Positions 34,432-45,655 of a stretch of 48,390 nt of DNA are shown here, piece by piece. How positions within the stretch are numbered: the stretch's first letter is position 1; each line of letters opens with the position of its first letter. The DNA lies in assembly GCF_004348515.1 (NCBI RefSeq), contig NZ_SMKH01000019.1, forward strand, positions 1 through 48,390, written 5' to 3'. Source of the stretch: Actinomadura sp. KC345. GTDB lineage: Bacteria > Actinomycetota > Actinomycetes > Streptosporangiales > Streptosporangiaceae. A program made the position numbers and the translations under genes. The notes under the pieces were generated by a model. That model made no database searches and was not told where the DNA came from. It was given only the letters and a program-made list of their open reading frames with translations.

Positions 34432-35924
34432 TTCGCCTCCACCAGTTCCGGGGCCTGGGCCAGGAGGGGGCCGCCCCAGCGGTCTTCGAGGGCCCGCTCG
34501 ACGGCGGCGCCGACGCGGTAGACGCGGTCGTCGCCGAGGACGGGGGCCATGATCTGCAGGCCGACCGGCAGGCCGTCCGACAGCCCGCACGGCACGGAGA
34601 TCGCGGCGTTGCCGGTGAGGTTGGCCGGGATCGTGCACAGGTCGGCCAGGTACATCGCGACCGGGTCGTCGGCGCGCTCGCCGATCGGGAACGCGGTCGT
34701 CGGGGTGGTCGGCGACACCAGCACGTCCACCTGCTCGAACGCGGCCTCGAAGTCGCGCTTGATCAGCGTCCGGACCTGCTGCGCCTTGCCGTAGTAGGCG
34801 TCGTAGTAGCCCGACGACAGCGCGTAGGTGCCGAGCATGATGCGCCGCTTGACCTCGGGCCCGAAGCCCTCGGCCCGGGTCAGCGCCATGACCTCCTCGG
34901 CGCTCCGGCCGCCGTCGTCGCCGACGCGCATGCCGTACCGCATCGCGTCGAAGCGGGCCAGGTTGGACGAGCACTCCGACGGCGCGATGAGGTAGTAGGC
35001 GGGCAGCGCGTAGGTGAAGTTCGGGCAGGACACCTCGACGACCTTCGCGCCCAGGGACTCCAGAAGCTCGACCGTCTCGTTGAAGCGCGCCGTGACGCCC
35101 GGCTGGTAGCCCTCGCCCGCGAACTCCTTGACGACGCCGACGCGCAGCCCGTTGACGTCGGCGCGGCGCGCGGCCTCCACGACCGGCGGGACGGCCTCGG
35201 ACACCGACGTCGAGTCCATCCGGTCGTGGCCGCTGAACGCCTCGTGCAGCAGCGCCGCGTCCAGCACGTTGCGTGCGAACGGACCGGGCGTGTCCAGCGA
35301 CGACGCGAACGCGATCACGCCGTACCGGGACGACCCGCCGTAGGTGGGCTTCATGCCGACGATGCCGGTGACCGCCGCGGGCTGCCGGATCGACCCGCCC
35401 GTGTCGGTCCCGGTCGACAGCGGCGCCTCGTACGCGGCCACCGCCGCGGACGAGCCGCCCGACGAACCACCGGGGATGCGCTCCAGGTCCCACGGGTTGC
35501 GCGAGGTGAAGTAGGCGCTGTTCTCCGTGGACGACCCCATGGCGAACTCGTCCATGTTCGTCTTGCCGAGGATCACCAGCCCGGCCTCGCGCAGCCGCGC
35601 CGTCACCGTCGCGTCGTACGGCGGCCGCCACCCCTCAAGGATCTTCGACCCGGCGGTGGTGGGCATGTCCGTCGTGGTGAACACGTCCTTGTGGGCGATG
35701 GGGACCCCGGCCAGCGGGCCGAGCCGCTCCCCCGCCGCGCGCCGCTCGTCCACCTTCCGGGCCTGCGCCAGCGTCGCGTCGCGGTCGACGTGCAGGAACG
35801 CCTTCACCTGTCCGTCCACGGCGGCGATGCGGTCCAGATGCGCCTCGGCGACCTCGGCCGCGGAGGCCTCACCCGCGGCGAGCAGCTCCCCGAGCTCCGC
35901 CGCGCCCTTCCCGACCAGCTCCAT
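34428..35924 (-). CDS. gatA: Asp-tRNA(Asn)/Glu-tRNA(Gln) amidotransferase subunit A
   Basis: 498 residues from ATG at 35924, overlapping the gatC stop by one base. It is an amidase-signature enzyme that releases ammonia from glutamine. The Ser-cisSer-Lys triad is K79 (PIAHKDVF), S154 ([12 protein letters not shown]) and S178 ([11 protein letters not shown]), at the family's normal positions. GVKPTYG-like [20 protein letters not shown] follows. With gatB and gatC it supplies Gln-tRNA(Gln), consistent with the tRNA-Gln gene here. Confidence 0.98.
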   Translation of the reverse strand: MELVGKGAAELGELLAAGEASAAEVAEAHLDRIAAVDGQVKAFLHVDRDATLAQARKVDERRAAGERLGPLAGVPIAHKDVFTTTDMPTTAGSKILEGWRPPYDATVTARLREAGLVILGKTNMDEFAMGSSTENSAYFTSRNPWDLERIPGGSSGGSSAAVAAYEAPLSTGTDTGGSIRQPAAVTGIVGMKPTYGGSSRYGVIAFASSLDTPGPFARNVLDAALLHEAFSGHDRMDSTSVSEAVPPVVEAARRADVNGLRVGVVKEFAGEGYQPGVTARFNETVELLESLGAKVVEVSCPNFTYALPAYYLIAPSECSSNLARFDAMRYGMRVGDDGGRSAEEVMALTRAEGFGPEVKRRIMLGTYALSSGYYDAYYGKAQQVRTLIKRDFEAAFEQVDVLVSPTTPTTAFPIGERADDPVAMYLADLCTIPANLTGNAAISVPCGLSDGLPVGLQIMAPVLGDDRVYRVGAAVERALEDRWGGPLLAQAPELVEAK

Positions 35925-36223
35925 CAGGCCTCCTCGTCCAGGATCCGGGGGACGCGGAAGCGCTGCTCCTCGGCGGCCGGCGCGCCGGCCAGGGCCTGCT
36001 CGGGCGCGAGGCTCGGCCGCACCTCGTCGGCCCGGTAGACGTTGGTCAGCGGCAGCGCGTGCGAGGTGGGCGGGATGTCCTCCGCCGCGACCTCCTGCAC
36101 CCGCGCGACCGCGGAGATGATCTGGTCGAGCTGGGCGGCGAGCTGATCGAGCTCAGCGTCGCCGAGCGCCAGCCGTGACAGCCGGGCGAGATGCGAAACC
36201 TCGTCACGGGTGATGGCGGACAT
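35924..36223 (-). CDS. gatC: Asp-tRNA(Asn)/Glu-tRNA(Gln) amidotransferase subunit C
   Basis: 99 residues from ATG at 36223. [20 protein letters not shown] at the N-terminus and [20 protein letters not shown] toward the end are the GatC signature; the chain wraps around GatA to stabilise the complex. It is the first gene of gatCAB. In-frame codons upstream lack family similarity, so the ATG at 36223 is preferred. Confidence 0.97.
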   Translation of the reverse strand: MSAITRDEVSHLARLSRLALGDAELDQLAAQLDQIISAVARVQEVAAEDIPPTSHALPLTNVYRADEVRPSLAPEQALAGAPAAEEQRFRVPRILDEEA

Positions 36224-36455
36224 GAGAGAAACCGTTCCTGCGGACCGATGGGATTCAGCCCCCATCCTATTGGCCGCACCCCACCCACCCGACCGCATTT
36301 ACGCGGCACCGCGACCGGCGCGCCCCTCCGATCCGCCCACCCCGCCGGGAGCAGGCCCGGCGGTGGGCGTTGCCCGGCATCACCGTGCTCGGACGGTCTA
36401 TAGCGCAGCGGCCATCGCTGTGAACCACACCAAACCAAACACGGGAGGAGCACCT

Positions 36456-36662
36456 ATGTGCCCCAAGTGCCAGAGCCGGCTGGACGACTACGTGCAGGGT
36501 GAGTTCAAGCTCATCGTCTGCCGGAACCCCCTCTGCACGTTCACCAAGACCGTCCACGGCGACACCGAAGTCGTCTACGACGTGACCGCCCCGACCACGG
36601 CCGCGACCCTCAAGGCCGTCGTCAAGGCCATCGGCTCCAAGATCATGGCCCGCATCGGCTAG
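36456..36662 (+). CDS. Small zinc-ribbon protein, 68 residues
   Basis: ATG at 36456 follows GGGAGGAG at an ideal distance. CPKC at residues 2-5 and CRNPLC at 22-27 give a four-Cys zinc ribbon. A short strand region follows and then a basic helix KAVVKAIGSKIMARIG. Size and composition suggest a nucleic-acid or protein-binding regulator. I recognise no named family. Divergent from gatC, it is followed by two strong hairpins. Confidence 0.8.
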   Translation: MCPKCQSRLDDYVQGEFKLIVCRNPLCTFTKTVHGDTEVVYDVTAPTTAATLKAVVKAIGSKIMARIG

Positions 36663-36704
36663 GCCGGCGACCGTTAGGCCGCTGAACTAGAGCGGCCGCC
36701 ACCC

Positions 36705-36769
36705 GCGTTCCGCCATGACCGCATGGCGGAACGTCCACCCCTGAGGGGCCCGGTACCACCGGGCCCCTC
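36705..36769. terminator. Tandem hairpins between convergent genes
   Basis: First hairpin: CGTTCCGCCATG (36706-36717) with CATGGCGGAACG (36722-36733), 12 bp and a tetraloop ACCG. Second: GAGGGGCCCGGT (36743-36754) with ACCGGGCCCCTC (36758-36769), 12 bp and a three-base loop, followed by TCTCTCTT. Both are perfect. They end the zinc-ribbon transcript and the opposing GGDEF-EAL transcript. Confidence 0.9.
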
Positions 36770-36801
36770 TCTCTTCGCCACCCGAGCCTTCACCCCCCGA
36801 G

Positions 36802-38913
36802 CTAGGGCCCGAAGGTGGAAGGGACCGCCAGGAAGGCGTCCCGGAGCCAGGTGGTGGCGGTCTCGGCGTCCATGGGGCGGCCGAAGTGCCAGCCCTGGGC
36901 GGCGTCGCAGCCCATCTCGCGGAGGGCCTGGGCGGTGGCCGGGTCCTCGACGCCTTCGGCGACCGAGCGCAGGCCCAGGGTGCGGACGAGGTCGACGATG
37001 GAGCGGACGATGACGGCGTCGTCGGTGGACTCGGTGAGGCGCCCCACGAACGAGGAGTCGATCTTGATCTCCTCGACGGGGAGGTGCTTGAGCCGGACGA
37101 GGGAGGAGTAGCCGGTGCCGAAGTCGTCCAGGCTGAGCGGGATGCCGAGGTCGGCGAGGGCGCCGACGGTGTCGGAGGCGTAGGCGGGCTCGTTCATGAG
37201 GATCCGCTCGGTGATCTCCAGCTGGAGGGCGGCGGCGGGCAGGCCGCGGGCCAGGAGGCCCTCCTCGATCGTCTCGGTGAGGCCGGTGTCGAGGAGGTCG
37301 CGTCCGGAGGCGTTGACGGCGATCTGGACGGTGAGGTCCTCGCGCCACCACGCGGCGGCCTGGGCGAGCGCGGCCCCCACGACGTGGTGGGTGATCGAGC
37401 GCATCAGGTACGTCTGCTCGGCGATGGGGAGGAACGCGGCGGGTTCGAGGATGCCCTTGTCGGGGTGGCGCCAGCGCAGGAGGGCCTCCATGCCGACGAG
37501 CTGGCCGTCCCGCAGGGAGATCTTCGGCTGGTAGAACAGCTCCAGCTCGGAGCGGTCGATGGCGCGGCGCAGGTCGCCGAGCATGCTGAGGCGGGCCGGG
37601 GAGTTGCGGTCCTTGGCCGGGGAGTAGATCTCGACGCCGGAGCGGGCCTCCTTGGCGTTGTACATGGCGACGTCGGCGCGCTGGAGGAGCAGCTCGAAGT
37701 CGGGCGCGTGGTCGGGGAACAGCGCGATGCCGACGCTGGCCTCCAGGTCGAACGACATGCCGTCGAGCCGGACGGGTTCGCTGAGCGCGGCGCGGAGCCG
37801 GGCGGCGACCTCGCGGGCGGCGGCCTCGTCGCGGACGGACGGCAGCAGCACCGCGAACTCGTCGCCGCCGAGCCGCGCGACGAGGTCGCCGGGGCGGACG
37901 CTGTGGGTGAGGCGGTGCGCGACGAGCTGGAGGAGGCGGTCGCCGGTGGGGTGCCCGAGCGTGTCGTTGACCTCCTTGAAGCGGTCGAGGTCGAGCAGGA
38001 ACAGGCCGGCGCGGTGGCCGGGCGGTTCGGTCCTGAGCGGGAAGTGCTTGCCGAGCGCCCCGGCGCGCTGGGCGCGTTTCCCGGCGCCGCGGGCTTCGGC
38101 GAGGGCCTCCTCGGTCCGGACGATGAGGAGCTTGCGGTTGGGGAGGCCGGTGAGCCCGTCGTGCAGGGCCTGGTGCTCGCGCCGGACGGAGACCGAGGCG
38201 TTCAGGTAGACGGCGATGAACGGCAGCACGATCAGGGGCACGAACACCGCGGACCGGTCCATCGCGACGACCATCAGCGGGGCCAGGCCGAGCAGCGCCA
38301 GGTGCACGAGGACCTGGTACCCGAGGTCGAAGCGCAGCGCCTTCATGAGCGAGATCCGCTCGTGCAGGGCGACGGCGGAGCCGACGAGGGTGTCGTTGCA
38401 GGCGAAGTAGACCGCACCGGCGAGCGCTATCGCGGGCAGGTCCCTGCCGTCCGGCACCCACAGGTCCGTGGGGGTGGCGAGGTCGCCGAACAGGGCGAGG
38501 ACGAGCTGGGCGGCGGCCAGGCTGAGCGTGTACTGCGCGGCGTTGAAGGCGATGCGGTGCGGGGTGCGGCCGCGGAAGATGCCGCAGGTGACGACGGCGA
38601 TGACCTGGAGGGCGGCGGCGATCGGCAGGCCCGCGTACAGCAGCGCGGCGAACGAGAAGGTGGTGGAGGTCGTGGCGCCGTTGTTCTCGGTGGAGCCGGG
38701 GGTGATGATCGGCCGCAGCTCGCCGAAGATGATGAAGCAGCCGAGGATCCAGAACACCGGCGTGCTCGCGAGCGCGTCCAGGTCGGGCCCGCTCAGCCCG
38801 GAGAACGCGGTGGCGCAGGCGGCGACGCCGAGCACGATGACGACGACGAAGTAGATCCACAACGGGGAGCCGCGGCGTGGCGCCGTGTTCCGCGTGTTGT
38901 TCGGGTCCTTCAT
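36802..38913 (-). CDS. Membrane GGDEF-EAL protein, RmdB-like
   Basis: 703 residues from ATG at 38913; the preceding GTG at 38916 is an alternative. About seven membrane helices occupy residues 15-240, like a MASE-type sensor. GGDEF domain: LHDGLTGLPNRKLLIVRTEE, then LVARLGGDEFAVLL with GGDEF at 349-353. EAL domain: EAL at 476-478, EITERILMNEP, DDFGTGYSSL, IKIDSSFVGRL and SVAEGVE. All core catalytic motifs are present, so the enzyme could make and break c-di-GMP. Position beside ligA and gatCAB is, as I recall, the same as rmdB in Streptomyces coelicolor; orthology is an inference. Confidence 0.95.
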   Translation of the reverse strand: MKDPNNTRNTAPRRGSPLWIYFVVVIVLGVAACATAFSGLSGPDLDALASTPVFWILGCFIIFGELRPIITPGSTENNGATTSTTFSFAALLYAGLPIAAALQVIAVVTCGIFRGRTPHRIAFNAAQYTLSLAAAQLVLALFGDLATPTDLWVPDGRDLPAIALAGAVYFACNDTLVGSAVALHERISLMKALRFDLGYQVLVHLALLGLAPLMVVAMDRSAVFVPLIVLPFIAVYLNASVSVRREHQALHDGLTGLPNRKLLIVRTEEALAEARGAGKRAQRAGALGKHFPLRTEPPGHRAGLFLLDLDRFKEVNDTLGHPTGDRLLQLVAHRLTHSVRPGDLVARLGGDEFAVLLPSVRDEAAAREVAARLRAALSEPVRLDGMSFDLEASVGIALFPDHAPDFELLLQRADVAMYNAKEARSGVEIYSPAKDRNSPARLSMLGDLRRAIDRSELELFYQPKISLRDGQLVGMEALLRWRHPDKGILEPAAFLPIAEQTYLMRSITHHVVGAALAQAAAWWREDLTVQIAVNASGRDLLDTGLTETIEEGLLARGLPAAALQLEITERILMNEPAYASDTVGALADLGIPLSLDDFGTGYSSLVRLKHLPVEEIKIDSSFVGRLTESTDDAVIVRSIVDLVRTLGLRSVAEGVEDPATAQALREMGCDAAQGWHFGRPMDAETATTWLRDAFLAVPSTFGP

Positions 38914-39119
38914 CACATCCTCGGGGGGTTCGGGGGGCTTCCCCCGGCACCGGGCGTCCCCGACCTCGGGGGACGCCCCCCGGGCGTTACGTCCGGAGAT
39001 TCAGGTGTAGGTCGTGATGAGAGGGAGAGTACGGCCTCCGGTCAACTTCGCGAAACCGATTGCGTACGTTGCGTTATGCCCATTCTGTACCCGCCCCTCA
39101 CCGTTGGGTAGCTGCAGTG

Positions 39120-39132
39120 TACCCCTGAGTAA
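39120..39132 (-). promoter_or_regulatory. Possible BldD-like box upstream of the GGDEF-EAL gene
   Basis: On the minus strand TTACTCAGGGGTA matches the BldD consensus TNACNCWGNGTNA at all informative bases but one (G in place of T at position 11). It lies about 207 bases upstream of the 38913 start, in the gap after ligA. BldD is a c-di-GMP-bound repressor of such genes in Streptomyces. Weak single-site evidence. Confidence 0.3.
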
Positions 39133-39167
39133 CCCAAAGCTGGTGAAAGCCCCCCGAACACTCCGCG

Positions 39168-41387
<2,220 letters not shown>

Positions 41388-42398
41388 TCAGCCGGCGGCC
41401 AAGAGCATCCGGGCCGTGTCGCGGCAGCGTTTCAGCGCGTCGCGGACGTAGCGCGGGGACGCGCCGGCCATCCCGCACGCCGGGGTGACCACGACCTGTT
41501 CCGCCATCCGGGCGGGCGGGAATCCGAGCCGCCGCCACAGCGCCTTGACCGGTTCCGCGGTCGCCTGGAGGGACGGGAGGACGGCGTCGGTTCCGGGCAC
41601 CGCGCCGAGCAGGAGGCCCGTCCCGGCTTCGATCGTCTCGCCCACGGCGTCGTCGTCGCGCTTCGGCATGAGCCGCAGGTCGGCCGAGATGGCCTTCGCG
41701 CCCGCGCCGCGCAGCAGGGCGTAGGGGACGTTCCGGGCACAGCAGTGCACGATCGGGAACGCGGCGCCGTCCGCGCAGGCGGTCTCGATCACCGTCCGGA
41801 GCGTGTCCTCGGCGACGGGCTCCTCGATCGCCCGCAGCCGCGAGAACCCGCTGGCGGTCGGGACCGTGCCGGCGAGCGCCGCGGGCAGGCCCGGCTCGTC
41901 CAGCTGAAGGACGATCCGCGCCGCGGGCAGCCGGCGCCGGACATCGGCGACGTGCGCGGCGGCGCCCTCGGCGAGCGAGGCGGCCAGGTCGCGGACCGCG
42001 CCCGGGTCCTTGATCGCCCGGTCGCCGTGCCGCAGTTCGATCGCGGCGGCCAGCGTCCACGGCCCGCACACCTGGATCTTGAAGGGCCCGTCGTGGCCGC
42101 CCGCGAGCTCCTCAAGGACGTCCAGGTCACGAGCGAGGTGGTCGCGGGAGCGGAGGGTGTCGCGTCCCGGGCGGTCGGAGAACCGCCAGCCGGACGGCTC
42201 CACACGCGCCGGCATGTCGACCAGCAGCCCGGCCGTCCGGCCGACCATGTCGGCGCCGACGCCGCGCGCGGGCAGTTCCGGCAGATGCGGAAGCTCAGGC
42301 AGCTCCCCGAGGACGGTCCGCAACGCCTCCCCCGGGTCGTCGCCCGGATAGGACCCGGCCCCGGTCGCCGTCCCGGCCTCCCACGGATAACTCGTCAC
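41388..42398 (-). CDS. MetE-like (cobalamin-independent) methionine synthase, short actinomycete form
   Basis: 336 residues from ATG at 42398. It resembles only the C-terminal catalytic half of MetE. TGAGSYPGDDPGEALRTVLG opens, KIQVCGPWTLAAAIELRHGD and IVLQLDEPGLPAALAG are UROD/MetE barrel elements, and IVHCCARNVPY plus TPACGMAG supply the zinc-binding His and Cys. Actinomycete genomes commonly carry this short gene between mnmA and ligA annotated as methionine synthase. Its methyl donor and true substrate are unproven. It lies 25 bases after the LLM gene, in an operon running toward ligA. Confidence 0.88.
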   Translation of the reverse strand: MTSYPWEAGTATGAGSYPGDDPGEALRTVLGELPELPHLPELPARGVGADMVGRTAGLLVDMPARVEPSGWRFSDRPGRDTLRSRDHLARDLDVLEELAGGHDGPFKIQVCGPWTLAAAIELRHGDRAIKDPGAVRDLAASLAEGAAAHVADVRRRLPAARIVLQLDEPGLPAALAGTVPTASGFSRLRAIEEPVAEDTLRTVIETACADGAAFPIVHCCARNVPYALLRGAGAKAISADLRLMPKRDDDAVGETIEAGTGLLLGAVPGTDAVLPSLQATAEPVKALWRRLGFPPARMAEQVVVTPACGMAGASPRYVRDALKRCRDTARMLLAAG

Positions 42399-42423
42399 AC
42401 CCGGAAGCCTAGCGGCGCGGTGA

Positions 42424-43242
42424 TCACGTCAGTGCCGCGAGGCGGTCCAGGTAGCGAAGGGTGTCGTCCTCGGGCAGCGTCGGCAGGTTGAACAGGAGCT
42501 CGTCCACACCGGCGGCCTCCAACTCCTCCACCGCTCCAGGATCGCGCGGCACCCCGAAGACCGTCACCGGGAGCCGGCGTCCCGCCCGCTCGCGCAGCTC
42601 GGTGACCATCGCCGCGAGCCGGTCGGTGCCGCGGCCGTAGATCGGCATCCAGCCGTCGCCGAACTCCAGGACCCGGTCGAACGTCGTGGGCCCCGCCCCG
42701 CCGATCATGACGGGCGGATGCGGGTCCTGGACGGGCTTCGGGTAGCAGAACACCGGGTCGAAGTCGACGAACTCCCCGTGGAACTCCGCCTCGTCCTTCG
42801 TCCACAGCTCCTTGACGGCCAGCACGCGCTCGCGCAGGAGCCGCATCCTGGTCGCCGGGTCGGTGCCGTGGTTGCGCATCTCCTCCCGGTTCCAGCCCGC
42901 GCCGACGCCGAGCACGGCCCGCCCGCCCGAGATCAGGTCGAGGGAGGCGACCTCCTTGGCCAGCAGGATCGGGTCCCGCTGGACGATCAGCGCGATCCCA
43001 GTGCCGACCCGCAGCCGCTCGGTGGCGGTCGCGGCGGCCGACAGCGCGACGAGCGGGTCGAGCGTCCGGTAGTACTGCCGCGGCAGCTCCGCCCCGCCGG
43101 GCCACGGCGACTCGCGCTTCACCGGGATGTGCGTGTGCTCGGCCAGGTACACCGACCCGAACCCGCGCTCCTCCAACGCCCGCCCCAGCGCCCCCGGCGC
43201 GACCCCGTCATCCGTAACGAACGTCGAAACACCAAATTTCAC
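42424..43242 (-). CDS. LLM-class F420-dependent oxidoreductase
   Basis: GTG at 43242 (MKFGVSTFVTDDG) gives 272 residues; longer in-frame reading toward 43278 is not family-like. VYLAEHTHIPVKRESPWPGG, RLRVGTGIALIVQRDPILLA, LISGGRAVLGVGAGWNREEM and PVMIGGAGPTTFDRVLEFGD are signature segments of the luciferase-like monooxygenase fold in its F420-using subclass. Substrate unknown. It is the first gene of an apparent LLM-metE-like-ligA operon. Repeat copy C lies just upstream of its start. Confidence 0.9.
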   Translation of the reverse strand: MKFGVSTFVTDDGVAPGALGRALEERGFGSVYLAEHTHIPVKRESPWPGGAELPRQYYRTLDPLVALSAAATATERLRVGTGIALIVQRDPILLAKEVASLDLISGGRAVLGVGAGWNREEMRNHGTDPATRMRLLRERVLAVKELWTKDEAEFHGEFVDFDPVFCYPKPVQDPHPPVMIGGAGPTTFDRVLEFGDGWMPIYGRGTDRLAAMVTELRERAGRRLPVTVFGVPRDPGAVEELEAAGVDELLFNLPTLPEDDTLRYLDRLAALT

Positions 43243-43288
43243 GATGACGAGCCTATTGCAGGCCCAGCCATCGCTCACCTCAGCCGTT

Positions 43289-43429
43289 GCGATCGCGTGC
43301 GAAGCCAGGTTCGAGCTTGCGAGAAACTGATCGCGGAGCGAGCCGCCAGGCGAGCCGGAGCGATGCTAGCGATCGCCGCTGTGGCCGCTGAAGGAGGGCG
43401 CCCCAGCGCCCGACGCCGAGGGCACTGCA
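43289..43429 (+). repeat. Structured dispersed repeat, copy C
   Basis: The plus-strand copy carries GCGATCGC at 43289-43296 and 43369-43376. The inner terminal stem is GGGCGC (43396-43401) with GCGCCC (43406-43411), paired perfectly but with different bases from copies A and B. The outer stem GCTGTGGCC/GGGCACTGC has two mismatches. The CACCGCAACC flank seen in A and B is missing. The element overlaps the 3' end of mnmA on the opposite strand. Confidence 0.85.
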
Positions 43430-44499
43430 ATGGACACAGTGGAGGATGCCAGGACTCGGTCTTCGGCGTAGAGGACGGCGGCCTGGCCTGGGGCGACGCC
43501 GCGGGCGGGCGTGGACAGGCGGATGCGCAGGGTGTCGCCGTCCTGCTCGGCCGTGCAGGGGTACACCTCGCCGTGCGCGCGGAGCTGGACGTCGCACTCG
43601 AACGGGCCGCCGCTGGGCTCGCTCAGCCACACCGGGCGCTCGGCCGTGATCTCGTGGACGTCCAGCGACTCGCGCGGCCCCACGGTCACCGTGTTGGTCA
43701 CCGGGGAGATGTCCAGGACGTAGCGGGGGCGCCCGTCCGGCGCGGGGGTGCCCAAGCGGAGCCCCTTGCGCTGGCCGATCGTGTAGCCGTGGGCGCCCTC
43801 GTGCTCACCGACCTCGTTGCCGTCGGTGTCGACGACCGGGCCGGGCGCCGAGCCGAGCCGCTCGGCCAGGAAGCCCCGCGTGTCGCCGTCGGCGATGAAG
43901 CAGATGTCGTGGCTGTCGGGCTTGTCCGCCACCTGGAGGCCGCGCCGCTCCGCCTCCCGCCGGATGTCGGCCTTGGACGTGTCGCCGAGCGGGAACAGGG
44001 CGTGCGCGAGCTGCTCGGGCGTGCACACCGCCAGCACGTACGACTGGTCCTTGCCCTCGTCGACGCCGCGCCGCAGGACGGGGGTCGCGCCGGAGGCGTC
44101 CAGCCGGGCGTAGTGGCCGGTGCAGACGGCGTCGAAGCCGAGCGCCATCGCGCGGTCCAGCAGCGCCTCGAACTTGATCTTCTCGTTGCAGCGCAGGCAC
44201 GGGTTCGGGGTGCGGCCCGCCGCGTACTCGCTGACGAAGTCCTCCACGACGTCCCGGTGGAAGCGCTCGGCGAGATCCCACACGTAGAACGGGATGCCGA
44301 TCACGTCGGCGGCGCGGCGCGCGTCCCGGGAGTCCTCCAGGGTGCAGCAGCCGCGCGCCCCCGTCCGGTAGGACTGGGGATTGCTGGACAGGGCCATGTG
44401 GACGCCGGTGACGTCGTGCCCCGCCTCGGCGGCTCGGGCGGCGGCCACGGCGGAGTCGACGCCGCCGGACATGGCGGCGAGTACGCGCAGCGAAGTCAT
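43366..44499 (-). CDS. mnmA: tRNA-specific 2-thiouridylase
   Basis: 377 residues using ATG at 44499 ([17 protein letters not shown]); upstream in-frame sequence is non-conserved. It adds sulfur to U34 of Glu, Gln and Lys tRNAs. The PP-loop ATP site SGGVDS is at 11-16. The catalytic Cys pair is C101 ([12 protein letters not shown]) and C200 ([10 protein letters not shown]). The sulfur comes from a cysteine desulfurase, and one is encoded 2 kb away. Oddly, the last 21 or so residues, from [13 protein letters not shown] onward, are encoded by repeat copy C, so the native end was replaced or extended by the insertion. Confidence 0.97.
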   Translation of the reverse strand: MTSLRVLAAMSGGVDSAVAAARAAEAGHDVTGVHMALSSNPQSYRTGARGCCTLEDSRDARRAADVIGIPFYVWDLAERFHRDVVEDFVSEYAAGRTPNPCLRCNEKIKFEALLDRAMALGFDAVCTGHYARLDASGATPVLRRGVDEGKDQSYVLAVCTPEQLAHALFPLGDTSKADIRREAERRGLQVADKPDSHDICFIADGDTRGFLAERLGSAPGPVVDTDGNEVGEHEGAHGYTIGQRKGLRLGTPAPDGRPRYVLDISPVTNTVTVGPRESLDVHEITAERPVWLSEPSGGPFECDVQLRAHGEVYPCTAEQDGDTLRIRLSTPARGVAPGQAAVLYAEDRVLASSTVSIAVPSASGAGAPSFSGHSGDR

Positions 44500-44566
44500 A
44501 GTCCTTCGAGCGTACGCGGCGTGGCCCGGTCCTCCGTTCTCATTTCCGCGTACGATTGGGGCCGCT

Positions 44567-45646
44567 ATGGGAATCTTCCGTCGTCCGCGCGAGACGCCAG
44601 TCGTGACGCCGCCCGCGATCAGCGAGTTCTGGGAGTGGTGGGCGCAGGCCCGCCCGACGATCGAGGCCTCGCTGTCGGCCGGGCCCGACCAGCCCGAGGC
44701 GGAGACGCCCGGTGAGGGGCTGTCCGCCGAGGCGATCGAGGAGCTGTCCCGCCGCGTCCACAAGATCCACTCCGGGCTCCAGTGGGAGATCGGCGGCACC
44801 GACGACCGGTCGCCGTCCCTCACCGTGACCGGCGGCGGCGACCCCGAGCTGCGCGGGCTGACCGAGCGCTGGGCGCGCTCGGCGCCCGCCACCAAGAGCG
44901 CGGCCGGCGGGTGGAGTTTCCATCCCGCGCGCCAGCCCGACGCCGAGATGCTCACCCAGGACCTCGTCCTCGGCGACCACGAGTTCGACCTGGAGTACGT
45001 CCGGCTCGGCATGCGCGCCGACACCGACCGGGCACGCGTGCATGTCAGCGCCTACCATCCCGACTTCCTGTTCGTGGCCGAGGAGCAGCAGCTCCAGGTG
45101 GCGCTGAACGTCCTGCACTGGGCCCTCGGAGAGGACGACGTCGCCCGCTGGATCGGCGAGATCACCATCGCGACCGAGGCGCCGATCGACTCGCTGCCGC
45201 CGTCGATGCTGGCCGCGGTGGTCGAGCAGATCGCCGAGCCGTTCACCGAGCCCGCGTGGCTCACCGGCGAGGGCCGCACGCCGCGCGGCCACCCGGCCCG
45301 CCTCGGCGCACGGTTCCCGCTGCACCGCCAGGACTACCCGCTCTGCGACCTGCACGTGGCGATCAGCGTCCCGTACGCCAACAGCAACCCCGACCGGCTC
45401 CCCGTCGAGCCGTCGTCGGGCGCCCTGCGCGCGTTCGAGAAGAAGCTCACCAGGCTCGGCGACCGCGCGGTCCTCGCCGTCCGCGAGACCGGTGACGGCC
45501 TGCGGGTCTTCCACCTCTACGCCGACCCCGACTCCGGGGTCATCTCCGAGCTCGACCAGCTCGCCGCGGGCTGGCCGGAGGGCAAGGCCAAGGTCGCCTC
45601 CACCAGTGACCCCGGCTGGCGCGCCCTGGCCCCCTACCAGCCCTGA
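44567..45646 (+). CDS. Protein of unknown function, TY-Chap-like
   Basis: 359 residues from ATG at 44567, divergent from mnmA with about 70 bases between. No signal or membrane segments. The first third has an acidic helix ([20 protein letters not shown]) and ITGG-type strand segments with [20 protein letters not shown]. The middle is strand-rich, with [20 protein letters not shown] and [20 protein letters not shown]. It ends WRALAPYQP. The pattern resembles actinomycete proteins beside mnmA or the cysteine desulfurase that are annotated as hypothetical. I do not assign a function; a chaperone-like domain is only a possibility. Confidence 0.8.
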   Translation: MGIFRRPRETPVVTPPAISEFWEWWAQARPTIEASLSAGPDQPEAETPGEGLSAEAIEELSRRVHKIHSGLQWEIGGTDDRSPSLTVTGGGDPELRGLTERWARSAPATKSAAGGWSFHPARQPDAEMLTQDLVLGDHEFDLEYVRLGMRADTDRARVHVSAYHPDFLFVAEEQQLQVALNVLHWALGEDDVARWIGEITIATEAPIDSLPPSMLAAVVEQIAEPFTEPAWLTGEGRTPRGHPARLGARFPLHRQDYPLCDLHVAISVPYANSNPDRLPVEPSSGALRAFEKKLTRLGDRAVLAVRETGDGLRVFHLYADPDSGVISELDQLAAGWPEGKAKVASTSDPGWRALAPYQP

Positions 45647-45655
45647 CGCCCCACC

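Noticed and set aside
44500..45024. N-terminal extension of MnmA
   Set aside because: The in-frame upstream region lacks family similarity and overlaps the divergent gene; the SGGVDS motif sits properly when ATG 44499 is used.
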